64,000 bases of DNA from Roseomonas aerilata DSM 19363. GTDB lineage: Bacteria > Pseudomonadota > Alphaproteobacteria > Acetobacterales > Acetobacteraceae. Below the pieces are notes generated by a model. That model was given only the letters and a program-made list of their open reading frames with translations. It was not told where the DNA came from and searched no databases. Position numbers and translations under genes: made by a program. Location: contig NZ_JONP01000022.1 in the NCBI RefSeq assembly GCF_000711725.1, forward strand, positions 22,651 to 86,650, in the 5' to 3' direction. Shown here one piece after another: positions 47,906 through 56,293 of this stretch (positions within the stretch are counted from its first letter, which is position 1; each line of letters starts with the position of its first letter).

Positions 47906-47936
47906 TCCCGGGGCTGCGGCGAGCGCGGCCCCGGGA
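47906..47936. terminator. bidirectional hairpin between cysK and ATP-grasp gene
   Basis: TCCCGGGGCTGCG and CGCGGCCCCGGGA form a 13-bp stem with one wobble and a GCGAG loop in the 43-bp gap between two convergent genes. There is no T-run. Confidence 0.5.
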
Positions 47937-47942
47937 GAATGA

Positions 47943-48935
47943 TCAGGCCGCCGCCCGCTGCGTCCGCGCGAGTTCCCGCCCGAGGAAGGAGGCGATGGCG
48001 CCCGGCCCGGAGCGGTCGGTGCCGGTCAGGCCCGCCGCGGCCTCGGCGTCGGGGTTGTAGTTCGTGTTCGTGTTCACGTCGTAGGTCAGCACCGCGCCCT
48101 CGGGCGTGCGGATGAACTCGATTCCCGCGACCTCGACGCCGTTGGCCGAGAGGAAGCCCTCCAGCCGCTCGCGCAGCGCCGGCTCGATCCCCTCGGGCAG
48201 CACGCGGAAGCGCGGGCCGGGCGCGGTGCCGACAGGGCAGGCGGCGTCGCCGATGGCGGCGGAGGGCGCCGGCACCTCGCAGACATCCGCCGGGCACAGC
48301 TCGAAGCCCGAGGAGGTGTCCACCTCGACCGCGTAGAGGAAGCGGCCGCCGACGAATTCGGCGCGGGTGATGAAGGGCCGCGCGGCGCGGATGTAGTCCT
48401 GCAGCAGCCAGAGGCCGTCGGCCGGCTGCTCATCCTCCGGCGCATCGGCCAGGAAGGCGGCCAGGGCATCGGCATCGGCGAAAAGCCGCACACCGAGGCC
48501 CTTGCCCCCGCGGTTCGGCTTTAGGATCAGCGGGCCCGCGCCGAAGCGACGGCGGGCGGCGGCGATCACGTCCTCGGCCTCACCGCGCACGAGAACGGTG
48601 CCGGGCACGGCGACGCCAGCGGCTTCCAGCGCCGCGTACTGCCGCACCTTGCTGATCTCGAGGTCCAGCGCCCGCGGACCGTTCACCACACGCCGCCCGA
48701 AGCGCTCCAGCCAGGCGAGCACGCCTGCCGTCAGCTCCGCCGAGTAACGGTGCCCGCGCGTGTGGGAGGAGGCGGACATGCGGTTGTAGAAAACCCCCTC
48801 CGGCGGCGGGGAGGAGAGGTCGAAGCTGCCGGAGGAAAGGTTCCACTCCGCCCAGGGCAGGCCGCGCTGGTCAAAGGCGCGCGCCAGCGGCGGCAGCCAT
48901 TCCGGGTTCTCGTGGATGACGTGGATCTTGGACAT
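47943..48935 (-). CDS. ATP-grasp ligase (RimK/glutathione synthase-like)
   Basis: A 330-residue ATP-grasp enzyme. It has LEISKVRQYAALEAAGVAVPGT, PLILKPNRGGKGLGVRLF (nucleotide loop), LLQDYIRAARPFITRAEFVGGRFLYAV and GIEFIRTPEGAVLTYDVNTNTNYN (metal ligands). The family joins an amino acid to a carboxylate; the substrates are unknown. It carries no partner genes that would reveal its product. Confidence 0.85.
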   Translation of the reverse strand: MSKIHVIHENPEWLPPLARAFDQRGLPWAEWNLSSGSFDLSSPPPEGVFYNRMSASSHTRGHRYSAELTAGVLAWLERFGRRVVNGPRALDLEISKVRQYAALEAAGVAVPGTVLVRGEAEDVIAAARRRFGAGPLILKPNRGGKGLGVRLFADADALAAFLADAPEDEQPADGLWLLQDYIRAARPFITRAEFVGGRFLYAVEVDTSSGFELCPADVCEVPAPSAAIGDAACPVGTAPGPRFRVLPEGIEPALRERLEGFLSANGVEVAGIEFIRTPEGAVLTYDVNTNTNYNPDAEAAAGLTGTDRSGPGAIASFLGRELARTQRAAA

Positions 48936-49024
48936 GCGGGCGCCTCCGTGCGCGCTTCGATGTGGAGAGCGGGTTAAACCCGATCAAGCCGCGTGCGAAG
49001 AGCTATTTCACGGCCAGTTCCGCG

Positions 49025-49330
49025 CTACATCCCCAGCCAGCGCAACGCCGCCATCGCCACGACGCCCGCCATGATCGAGGCGCCGAAGCTGCGCCACCGC
49101 ACCTGCACCAGCGCGCAGACGATGCTCGCCAGCACCGCCGCCAAGTCCTGGCGCGAGAGGGCGAGGGCGACATAGGCGGCGAAGAGCGGCGCCGGCAGGT
49201 TCCGTAGCAGCGCGTCCACGAAGGGCGGCGTGCGCACCGCCCGCAGCACCGCGTAGCCGCCGGCGCGGCACAGGTAGGTGACGATCCCCATGGCCAGGAT
49301 CGCCACCGTCACGTCCCAGCGAAGCGTCAC
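49025..49330 (-). CDS. azlD: AzlD family branched-chain amino acid exporter subunit
   Basis: A 101-residue membrane protein with about four helices: VTVAILAMGIVTYLCRAGGY, VDALLRNLPAPLFAAYVALAL, AAVLASIVCALVQVRWR and a final SIMAGVVAMAALRW. It is the small partner of AzlC. The GTG at 49330 overlaps the azlC TGA (GTGA), so the two are made together. Confidence 0.88.
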   Translation of the reverse strand: MTLRWDVTVAILAMGIVTYLCRAGGYAVLRAVRTPPFVDALLRNLPAPLFAAYVALALSRQDLAAVLASIVCALVQVRWRSFGASIMAGVVAMAALRWLGM

Positions 49331-50049
49331 GCGCCGCCCTCCTCGCTCTGTCGGCGGCGGCGCGTCTCGGCCAGGGTTGCCGTCGTCGCCCCCGCGAGCG
49401 CGCCGGCCAGCAGCGGCACGGGGGGCGGCAGGCGCAGCGCCTGGGCCCCAACCGCGACGGCCGCGGCCACCAGCCAGGCCGGTACGTCCTGCCGCGGACC
49501 TCGCCAGAGCGCGACGAGGATCGTGACGAAGGTCGCCGTCGCCGCGAAGAACAGGGGGTGGTCCGCCGGCAGCGCCACCGCCGCGCCCAGCAGGTGCCCC
49601 GCCGCCGTCGAGGCCACCCAGCCGACCCAGGTGAAAATGCCCAGCCCGAGCAGGAACCCCGCGTCCCGCCCGCCCGCTCGGTGCTCCGCGACGGAGAGGG
49701 CAAAGGAGTGGTCCACCGCGAAGAACAGCGAGCCCCAGAGCCGCCAGCCTCGCAGGTGGTCGAGCCAGAAGGACAGCGCGGCGCCGAGCGGCACGAGGCG
49801 GATGTTCACGACGAAGGCGGCGATGGCCACTGCCAGCACGTCCGGTGGGTTCGTCCACAGCTCCAGCGCCAGCAACTGCGAGGCACCGGCGAAGACCACG
49901 GCGCTCATCACCAGCGTCTCGGCCAGGCTCAACCCCTTGCCGAGCGCGATGACGCCGACGACGAGCCCGAAGGGCGCAATCCCGAGAAGCATCGGCACGC
50001 CCCGCCGCGCGCCGCGCAGAATGCCCGCCCGGGTGAAGATCACTCGCAT
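49327..50049 (-). CDS. azlC: AzlC family branched-chain amino acid exporter subunit
   Basis: A 240-residue permease with about seven membrane helices: RRGVPMLLGIAPFGLVVGVIA, SAVVFAGASQLLALELW, AIAAFVVNIRLVPLGAALSFW and FFAVDHSFALS. AzlC-AzlD pairs (LIV-E family) export branched-chain or related amino acids. ATG 50049 gives the family start; longer readings run into the repeat upstream. Confidence 0.9.
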   Translation of the reverse strand: MRVIFTRAGILRGARRGVPMLLGIAPFGLVVGVIALGKGLSLAETLVMSAVVFAGASQLLALELWTNPPDVLAVAIAAFVVNIRLVPLGAALSFWLDHLRGWRLWGSLFFAVDHSFALSVAEHRAGGRDAGFLLGLGIFTWVGWVASTAAGHLLGAAVALPADHPLFFAATATFVTILVALWRGPRQDVPAWLVAAAVAVGAQALRLPPPVPLLAGALAGATTATLAETRRRRQSEEGGA

Positions 50050-50118
50050 GCGCGCGGGTATAGGCCTTGAAGGGGCGGGGGCACCATGCGCTGGCTTCTT
50101 CTGTCGCGTGTCGCGCTT

Positions 50119-50240
50119 GTGACCCCAGGGGGAGGAAGAAGGAATTCTTCCTCCCCCTGGACCCCCTCCATCATCTCCTTCTTCGAGCTTGAACCCTTGA
50201 GCAGTCGGTGCGCCTCGGGTCCATGACCCGAGGCGGCTGG
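50119..50240 (+). repeat. interspersed repeat, copy 5 (5' half only)
   Basis: Only hairpins 1 and 2 are present. Hairpin 1 (50,125-50,160) is a perfect 16-bp stem around GGAA, with two base pairs changed on both arms relative to copy 2 (G-C to A-T and A-T to G-C). Hairpin 2 (50,211-50,235) is perfect with loop CAT. The element stops just before the recX stop codon; hairpins 3 and 4 are absent. Confidence 0.92.
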
Positions 50241-50242
50241 CC

Positions 50243-50908
50243 CTAGCCGTGGCGGGAAGCGATGATGCGCGCCTCGGCCTCGGCGGGGTCGGTGTCGAGT
50301 GCCGCCTCCGCCACCTCGCGCGGGAAGCCAGCGCGGGCGAGGGCACCCATGGCCTTCATCCGGGCGGCGCGGGCGGCTTCCGCCTCCTCCGGCGGGTTGC
50401 GGTCGAAAGGGCCCTGGCGGCGGCGGCGCAGATGGGCGAGGGCCGCCGTCACCTCATCCGTCCCGGCCTCCTCCAGCGTGTCGGCGGCGGTTTCCCCGCC
50501 CACGCCCTTGGCGGCCAGATGCGCCGCGATAGCCCGACGCGAACGGCCGGCGCGGGAGAGGCGGCGGGCTCGCGCGGCGGCGAAGGCGGCGTCGTCCACC
50601 GCGCCGGCCGCGACCATCCGCTTTGCCACGACCAGCGCCGCCGCGCGGCCCGCGTCCACGATGGACGCGATGGCCTCGGGCGCCATCCCCTCCGCCGCCG
50701 CGCGCTGCGCCCAGCGGCCGACGCGGCGGGTCAGGACGCGCGCGAGCCCCGCCTCGGTCGCGGCGAAGCGCGCGAGGTGGTTCAGCGCGGCCTCGTGCAG
50801 CCGCGCCTCGGTGGGGGCGGGGCCGGCCAGGATGGGGCGGCGCTCGCGCGGGCCGCGCCCGGCCTTCCGCTCCTTTCCGCCGCCGCCTGATCCGTCTCTC
50901 TCGCCCAT
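50243..50908 (-). CDS. recX: RecX family regulatory protein
   Basis: A 221-residue helical-repeat protein. It has EARLHEAALNHLARFAATEAGLARVLTRRV, then DAAFAAARARRLSRAGRSRRAIAAHLAAKGV, and later MGALARAGFPREVAEAAL. This is the tandem three-helix pattern of RecX, which modulates RecA filaments. No recA is nearby. ATG 50908 is preferred over one 10 codons earlier. Confidence 0.82.
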   Translation of the reverse strand: MGERDGSGGGGKERKAGRGPRERRPILAGPAPTEARLHEAALNHLARFAATEAGLARVLTRRVGRWAQRAAAEGMAPEAIASIVDAGRAAALVVAKRMVAAGAVDDAAFAAARARRLSRAGRSRRAIAAHLAAKGVGGETAADTLEEAGTDEVTAALAHLRRRRQGPFDRNPPEEAEAARAARMKAMGALARAGFPREVAEAALDTDPAEAEARIIASRHG

Positions 50909-51136
50909 GGCCTTCCCTGCCTTCCCGGAGCCTGCCACGGCGCGGCCGAAGGGGGGAGGGGCCGGGGACCGGGCGGCCCCGGCGAAACCCCGCCCCGCCG
51001 GGGGGCGTTCTTATCGTCGATCCAAGCATCGAAACGACCGAACCAGGCGCTCCGGCGCCCGCTCAGCCGTTTCCGTCACCGTCCCGGCTTGGCCAGGCGG
51101 CGGTGACCGGATGAACCCATCGAGAGGAGACGACGC

Positions 51137-52342
51137 GTGACCGTTCGTTCCAGCCAGTCCCGCCTGCTCGGCTTCACCGCCGCCGCCGCCCTTCTTGCCA
51201 TGGGCGCTGTCGCCCAGGCGCAGACGGGGACCCAGATGGGCGCCCAGCGGGACGGCACGCCAGGCAACCCGCCCTCCACCGCCACCCAGCGCGCGGCCGA
51301 TGCCGCGACGGGCAACGTGACGCCGCCCGATGGCACCCCTGGCAACCCGCCCGGCACCGCCCTGGGCCGCGCGGCCGACCGTGCCGGCGATGCTGCCTCG
51401 GGCGCCAACCAGCGCGCGGGCGACCCGCTGAACACGCAGAACCGGCCGGACGGCACGCCGGGCAACCCGCCGGGCACGGCGCTCGGCCGCGTCACGGACC
51501 GGGCCCTGGACAACGCTCAGGGCGCGAACCAGCGCGCGGGCGACCCCGCCAACACCGCCGGCCGCCCCGACGGCACGCCGGACAACCCCCCGGGCACCCT
51601 CATCACCCGCGGCGTGGACCGCGCGCTCGGTACGAACACCTCCGGCGCCTTCCCTGAGAATGAACGCGGCAACAACGACCGCTCCGCCGGCCCCGCGGCC
51701 GAGGGTAACCGCGCGACCGTGACGGGCCGTGGCCAAGCCGCGAGTGGCGGGGAGCGCAGCAACGAGCCGCCGGCCGCCAACGCCGATCCGAGCCGGATGG
51801 GCAGCACCCGTGGCGCGGCCAGCCCGAGCCAGAACAGCCAGGTGACCGGCAGCGGCCAGCCCGGCGCGGTGAACGCTACGCCCGATGGCGGCCAGGCGCG
51901 GGCCGGCACGATGTCCGTGCCGCTGCAGAACAACGCGGCGGGCAATGCGCCGGCCAATCCCTCTGGCCCGAGCGGCGGTCGCGGTGCGGCGGTCGGTGGC
52001 GCGGCAGCGGGCGGCGCGGCGGTGACCGGCGCGAGCACGGCCGCCACGGCACCGACGGCACAGACCGAGCGCGCGAGCCGCATCATCGGCTCCAGCGTGT
52101 TCAACGAGCGCAACGAGTCCATCGGCTCGATCGACGACATCATCCTCGCCCAGGGCAATTCCTCGCCGATGGCGGTGGTCTCGGTCGGCGGCTTCCTCGG
52201 CATCGGCGCGAAGCTGGTCGCCGTGCCGATGTCCGACCTCCGCTGGTCGGCGGCGGACAACCGCTGGACCATCACCGGCGCGACGCGGGAGAGCCTGACC
52301 TCGCTGCCGGCCTATTCCTACGACGCCGCCCGCCGCGGCTGA
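51137..52342 (+). CDS. exported PRC-barrel protein with DGTPGNPPGTA repeats
   Basis: A 401-residue protein: a signal peptide (LLGFTAAAALLAMGAVAQAQ), then four tandem units built on DGTPGNPPGTALGR (about residues 37-165), a long low-complexity Asn/Gly/Ala linker, and a C-terminal PRC-barrel domain (about 315-400: SRIIGSSVFNERNESIGSIDD, VVSVGGFLGIGAKLVAVPM). The start is GTG 51137 with GAGGAG upstream. The repeat is shared with the next gene. An envelope role is inferred from the signal peptide; the partner of the PRC barrel is unknown. Confidence 0.85.
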   Translation: MTVRSSQSRLLGFTAAAALLAMGAVAQAQTGTQMGAQRDGTPGNPPSTATQRAADAATGNVTPPDGTPGNPPGTALGRAADRAGDAASGANQRAGDPLNTQNRPDGTPGNPPGTALGRVTDRALDNAQGANQRAGDPANTAGRPDGTPDNPPGTLITRGVDRALGTNTSGAFPENERGNNDRSAGPAAEGNRATVTGRGQAASGGERSNEPPAANADPSRMGSTRGAASPSQNSQVTGSGQPGAVNATPDGGQARAGTMSVPLQNNAAGNAPANPSGPSGGRGAAVGGAAAGGAAVTGASTAATAPTAQTERASRIIGSSVFNERNESIGSIDDIILAQGNSSPMAVVSVGGFLGIGAKLVAVPMSDLRWSAADNRWTITGATRESLTSLPAYSYDAARRG

Positions 52343-52363
52343 TCGGCCAAGCGTGACGATCGG

Positions 52364-52389
52364 GGGCCCGGGCGCTTGCGTCCGGGCCC
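52364..52389 (+). terminator. hairpin after the PRC-barrel gene
   Basis: GGGCCCGGGCG and CGTCCGGGCCC pair over 11 bp with one wobble and a CTTG loop, followed by TTCGCTTA. It is a plausible terminator with a weak T-tract. Confidence 0.55.
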
Positions 52390-52545
52390 TTCGCTTATGT
52401 GCCCCTCCGGTCAGGCCTGTGACATTCCGGCCCACGTGGTGAAACGGCACGGTTTCGCAAAGGAACCCCGGCAGCATTATCGCGTTGGCCCCACAGGTCC
52501 CGCATTGCTCGCAGGGCCGCAACAACCCGTTCGGGGAGAGACCTG

Positions 52546-53037
52546 ATGTCATCCGCCACGCTGAGAGCCACCACCCTCGCTTTTGCCTTCATCGGCCTGG
52601 CCGCCTGCAGCAGCGACCCGCTGAACACCGCCAACCGCCGGGACGGCGCGCCGGGCAACCCGCCCTCCACCGCGACGCAGCGCGCGGTCGACAGCGTGAC
52701 CGGCGACCGCACCCCTGCCGACGGCACCCCCGGCAACCCACCCGGCACCGCGCTCGGCCGCGTCGCGGATCGCGCCAACGAGCGCGTCGGCGATCCGCTG
52801 AACGTCGATGGCCGCCCGGACTGCACGCCCGGCAACCCGCCCGGCACCGCCGTGTCCCGCACCCTCGGCACCACCGATCCGGCCGACTGCCGCCCGGTGG
52901 CCCGCCGCGCCCGCCGCCACGTGAGCCAGGCGCGCGCCCGCACTGCCACGCCGCGCCCCGCCGCGACGGCCCCGACCACCGGCACCGGCGCCACTGGCCC
53001 CGGCGGCAGCCCCGCCTTCAGCAACCAGGGCAGCTGA
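52546..53037 (+). CDS. small lipoprotein with DGTPGNPPGTA repeats
   Basis: A 163-residue protein with a lipobox (FAFIGLAACSS, Cys near residue 21), then three repeat units (RDGAPGNPPSTATQRAVD; DGTPGNPPGTALGRVADRA; PDCTPGNPPGTAVSRTLG) and a basic, Thr/Pro-rich tail. The order of repeat variants matches the upstream PRC-barrel protein, so the two genes share ancestry in this region. I do not recognise a named family. A strong terminator follows. Confidence 0.75.
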   Translation: MSSATLRATTLAFAFIGLAACSSDPLNTANRRDGAPGNPPSTATQRAVDSVTGDRTPADGTPGNPPGTALGRVADRANERVGDPLNVDGRPDCTPGNPPGTAVSRTLGTTDPADCRPVARRARRHVSQARARTATPRPAATAPTTGTGATGPGGSPAFSNQGS

Positions 53038-53060
53038 ACCCTTCAGTTCCCGGCATGAAG

Positions 53061-53092
53061 AAGGGGGCGCCGCGCTTGCGGCGCCCCTTTTC
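53061..53092 (+). terminator. strong intrinsic terminator
   Basis: GGGGCGCCGC (53,064-53,073), loop GCTT, GCGGCGCCCC (53,078-53,087), then TTTTC. It ends the repeat-lipoprotein transcript and isolates the argD promoter region. Confidence 0.9.
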
Positions 53093-53223
53093 TCATCTCT
53101 GCCATGCTTCCGCGTGACCCCTTGTCCTTTGACCGGACGGGCCCTTTCCGCCATCTTCCCGCGTTCCCGCCCGGCGACGCGACACCCGCACCGCCCGCGG
53201 GCCCTACCGGAGGGCCACGCCGC

Positions 53224-54429
53224 GTGATCCCCGCCCTGATGCCGAACTACAACCGCGCCGACCTCGCCTTCGAGCGGGGCGAGGGCGCCTGGCTGTGGGA
53301 CGGGCAGGGCCGACGATACCTCGACTTCGGCTCGGGGATCGCGACCAGCAGCCTCGGCCACGCGCACCCGCACCTCGTTGCCGCCATCGCGGAGCAGGCG
53401 GGCAAGGTGATGCACAGCTCGAACCTCTACCGCATCCCGCAGGCGGAGCGCCTTGCCGCACGGCTGGTCGAGGCCACGCCCTTCGCGGACAGCGTCTACT
53501 TCTCCAACTCGGGCGCCGAGGCGAACGAGGCCATGGTGAAGGCGGTGCGCAAGTACCACGCCGATGCCGGCCACCCCGAGCGCTTCCGCACCATCTGCTT
53601 CGAGGGCGCCTTCCACGGGCGCACGCTGGCGATGATCTCGGCCACCGGCAACAAGAAGTACCTGGAGGGCTTTGGCCCGCCGGTGGACGGCTTCGACCAC
53701 GTTCCCTTCGGCAACATGAACGCCGTGCGGGACGCGATCACTGCGGAGACGGCCGCGATCATGATCGAGCCCGTGCAGGGCGAGGGCGGCGTGCGCCCGG
53801 CGGATCTCCGCTTCCTGCAGGAGCTGCGCGCCACCTGCGACGAGTTCGGCCTGCTGCTGGCGCTGGACGAGGTGCAGACCGGCATGGGGCGTTCCGGCAA
53901 GCTCTGGGCGCACCAGTGGGCGGGGATCGAGCCCGACATCATGTCCTCGGCCAAGGGCATCGGCGGCGGCTTCCCGCTGGCGGCGACGCTCGCGAAGGAG
54001 AAGGTGGCGGTGCACCTCAAGCCCGGCACCCATGGCAGCACCTATGGTGGCGGGCCGCTGGCCTGCGCCGCGGGGAATGCCGTGCTGGACGTGATCCTGG
54101 CGCCCGGGTTCCTCGACAAGGTCGATCACGTCGCGCGCTACCTCTGGCGTGGCATGCTCGACCTCGCCGCGCGCCACCCGAAGGTGGTCGTCGGTGTCCA
54201 GGGCGCGGGGCTGCTGCTCGGCCTTCGCCTGACCGACGCCGTCTCCAACGGCGAGATGCAGGGCGCGGCCCTGGCCGAGGGCCTGCTGACGGTGGCCGCC
54301 GGCATGAACGTGCTGCGCGTCGCGCCGCCGCTCGTCATCACCGAGGCCGAGGTGGACGAGGCGCTGCGCCTCCTCGACCGCGCCTGCCTGCGCATGACGC
54401 CGGGCGAGGCGAAGGCGGCGGCAAAGTGA
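53224..54429 (+). CDS. argD: acetylornithine aminotransferase
   Basis: A 401-residue class III PLP aminotransferase of arginine biosynthesis. It has [73 protein letters not shown] (PLP lysine) and [19 protein letters not shown] chose GTG 53224 ([14 protein letters not shown]), preceded by GGAGG; an ATG five codons later is possible. It overlaps argF by GTGA. Confidence 0.94.
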   Translation: MIPALMPNYNRADLAFERGEGAWLWDGQGRRYLDFGSGIATSSLGHAHPHLVAAIAEQAGKVMHSSNLYRIPQAERLAARLVEATPFADSVYFSNSGAEANEAMVKAVRKYHADAGHPERFRTICFEGAFHGRTLAMISATGNKKYLEGFGPPVDGFDHVPFGNMNAVRDAITAETAAIMIEPVQGEGGVRPADLRFLQELRATCDEFGLLLALDEVQTGMGRSGKLWAHQWAGIEPDIMSSAKGIGGGFPLAATLAKEKVAVHLKPGTHGSTYGGGPLACAAGNAVLDVILAPGFLDKVDHVARYLWRGMLDLAARHPKVVVGVQGAGLLLGLRLTDAVSNGEMQGAALAEGLLTVAAGMNVLRVAPPLVITEAEVDEALRLLDRACLRMTPGEAKAAAK

Positions 54430-55379
54430 GCGCTGCGCTCAAGACCGTGTCGGGGGGTCCCGTGGCCCCCCGCCACTTCCTCGAGGTGATGGACTTCGAC
54501 GGGCAGACGCTGCGCCGGATGCTCGACCTCGCGCGCGAGGCGAAGGCCGGGCGCGTGCCGGGCAAGCCGCTGGCCGGCAAGAGCGTCGCGCTGATCTTCG
54601 AGAAGCCCTCCACCCGCACCCGCGTCTCCTTCGAGGTGGGCATCACCCAACTCGGCGGCCACGCGGTGGTGCTGTCGGGGCGCGACATGCAGCTCGGCCG
54701 CGGCGAGACGCCGGCCGATACCGCCAAGGTGCTCTCGCGCTACGTCGATGCGATCATGCTCCGCACCGACGATGTGTCGAAGCTGCGGGGCCTGGCGGAG
54801 CACGCGACGGTGCCGGTCATCAACGGCCTGACCGACGTGTCCCACCCCTGCCAGATCATGGCCGACGTCCTCACCTTCGAGGAGCATCGCGGGCCGATCG
54901 CCGGGCAGACAGTCGCCTGGACGGGGGACGGCAACAACGTCGCGCAGAGCTTCATCCAGGCGGCGGCGCGTTTCGACTTCACGCTGCGCCTCGCCACCCC
55001 CGATGCCCTGCGCGCACCCGCCGATCTCGTCGCCTGGGCCCGTCGCGAGGGCGCGCGGATCGAGGAGACGGACGACCCCGCGGCGGCCGTGCGCGGCGCC
55101 CGCTGCGTGGTGACGGATACCTGGGTCTCCATGTCCGACGAGAAGCCGGACGCGGCGGCGGTGAACCGGCACAACCTGCTGGCGCCCTACCAGCTCAACG
55201 CCGCCCTCATGCGCCACGCGGCGCCGGACGCCATCGTCATGCACTGCCTGCCCGCCCATCGCGGGGAGGAGATCACCGAGGAGGTGATCGACGGGCCGCA
55301 GAGCGTGGTCTTCGACGAGGCGGAGAACCGGCTGCACGCGCAGAAGGGCGTGCTGCTCTGGGCGCTGGGTCTCGGCTGA
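54426..55379 (+). CDS. argF: ornithine carbamoyltransferase
   Basis: A 317-residue OTCase converting ornithine and carbamoyl phosphate to citrulline. It has [16 protein letters not shown] (carbamoyl-phosphate site STRTR), [49 protein letters not shown] (the ornithine SMG-like loop reads SMS) and [14 protein letters not shown]. The GTG at 54426 overlaps the argD TGA; translation is probably coupled. Confidence 0.95.
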   Translation: MSAALKTVSGGPVAPRHFLEVMDFDGQTLRRMLDLAREAKAGRVPGKPLAGKSVALIFEKPSTRTRVSFEVGITQLGGHAVVLSGRDMQLGRGETPADTAKVLSRYVDAIMLRTDDVSKLRGLAEHATVPVINGLTDVSHPCQIMADVLTFEEHRGPIAGQTVAWTGDGNNVAQSFIQAAARFDFTLRLATPDALRAPADLVAWARREGARIEETDDPAAAVRGARCVVTDTWVSMSDEKPDAAAVNRHNLLAPYQLNAALMRHAAPDAIVMHCLPAHRGEEITEEVIDGPQSVVFDEAENRLHAQKGVLLWALGLG

Positions 55380-55404
55380 CAGGGGTGAGGCCGCCGCGGG
55401 AGTC

Positions 55405-55418
55405 TTGATCAGGATCAA
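55405..55418 (+). promoter_or_regulatory. FNR/FixK-type box upstream of the CBS-BON gene
   Basis: TTGATCAGGATCAA matches the FNR/FixK consensus TTGAT-N4-ATCAA exactly, 58 bp before the CBS-domain ATG. It predicts induction under low oxygen by a Crp/Fnr-family activator encoded elsewhere. Confidence 0.75.
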
Positions 55419-55475
55419 GGCTGCCGCTGCCCGGTAGGCCCAGTCTCTCCCAGGAAATCATCCTGGAGAACGGCG

Positions 55476-56192
55476 ATGTCGGCCCTTGTCACGGAATCCC
55501 TGACCGCCCGCGACCTGATGACGCGGGAGGTGGTGAGCATCCCACCCGCCATGCCCGTCGCCGCCATCGCGCGGCTGCTGGCGGAGCGCGGGATCTCCGC
55601 GGTGCCGGTCCTTTCGGCCGGTGGCAGGATGCTTGGCATCGTCACCGAGCTGGACCTTATCCGCCGCTTGAGCGGCGCCGAGGACATGCGCCCCGGCTGG
55701 CTGCACCGCCTCGTCGGCAACCGCGACCGGGACGCCGAGCGCTACGCCCAGGTGCACGGCATGCTGGCCGAGGACGTGATGACCCGCGACGTGGTCTGCG
55801 TGGACGAGCGCACCTCGGCCGAGCACATCGCCCACCTGATGGAGGAGCGCGGCATCCGCCGCGTGCCCGTGCTGCGGGACGAGCATCTGGTGGGCATCGT
55901 CTCCCGCGCCGACCTGCTCCAGGCCCTGCTGGTGCCGCCTGCCCCCCTCGGCTCCGGCAGCGCCGAGGACGAGCGGATCCGCACCGAGCTCTGGCGGGAG
56001 ATCCGCGAGCAGCCCTGGGCGGATACGCTCTACACCTACGTGAACGTGAGGGACGGGGTGGTGGAGTTTCAGGGCTTTGCCCGTTCCGCCGCCGTCCGGC
56101 GTGGGCTGCGGGCCATGGCGCACCGGATCGAGGGCGTGCGGCGCGTGAACGACACCATGGAGGACGGCCTGCCGGCAAACCTCCTCTGCTGA
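55476..56192 (+). CDS. CBS-pair plus BON domain protein
   Basis: A 238-residue protein with two CBS motifs (LTARDLMTREVVSIPPAMPV and MLAEDVMTRDVVCVDERTSAE, about residues 8-160) and a C-terminal BON-like domain (YTYVNVRDGVVEFQGFARSAAVRRGLRAMAHRIEGVRRVNDTM). CBS pairs bind adenine nucleotides, and BON domains are often membrane- or phospholipid-associated. A perfect FNR-type box upstream suggests a role in the low-oxygen or energy-stress response. Confidence 0.88.
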   Translation: MSALVTESLTARDLMTREVVSIPPAMPVAAIARLLAERGISAVPVLSAGGRMLGIVTELDLIRRLSGAEDMRPGWLHRLVGNRDRDAERYAQVHGMLAEDVMTRDVVCVDERTSAEHIAHLMEERGIRRVPVLRDEHLVGIVSRADLLQALLVPPAPLGSGSAEDERIRTELWREIREQPWADTLYTYVNVRDGVVEFQGFARSAAVRRGLRAMAHRIEGVRRVNDTMEDGLPANLLC

Positions 56193-56293
56193 GGCAGGAT
56201 CCGGCCGAAGGTGGTGGCGCCGAAGGGTCGCCATGCGCCCCGCGCGGGTGGCGCACCCTGGGAGCGGCGGGCGGCGCTGACTATGTAGGGTGG

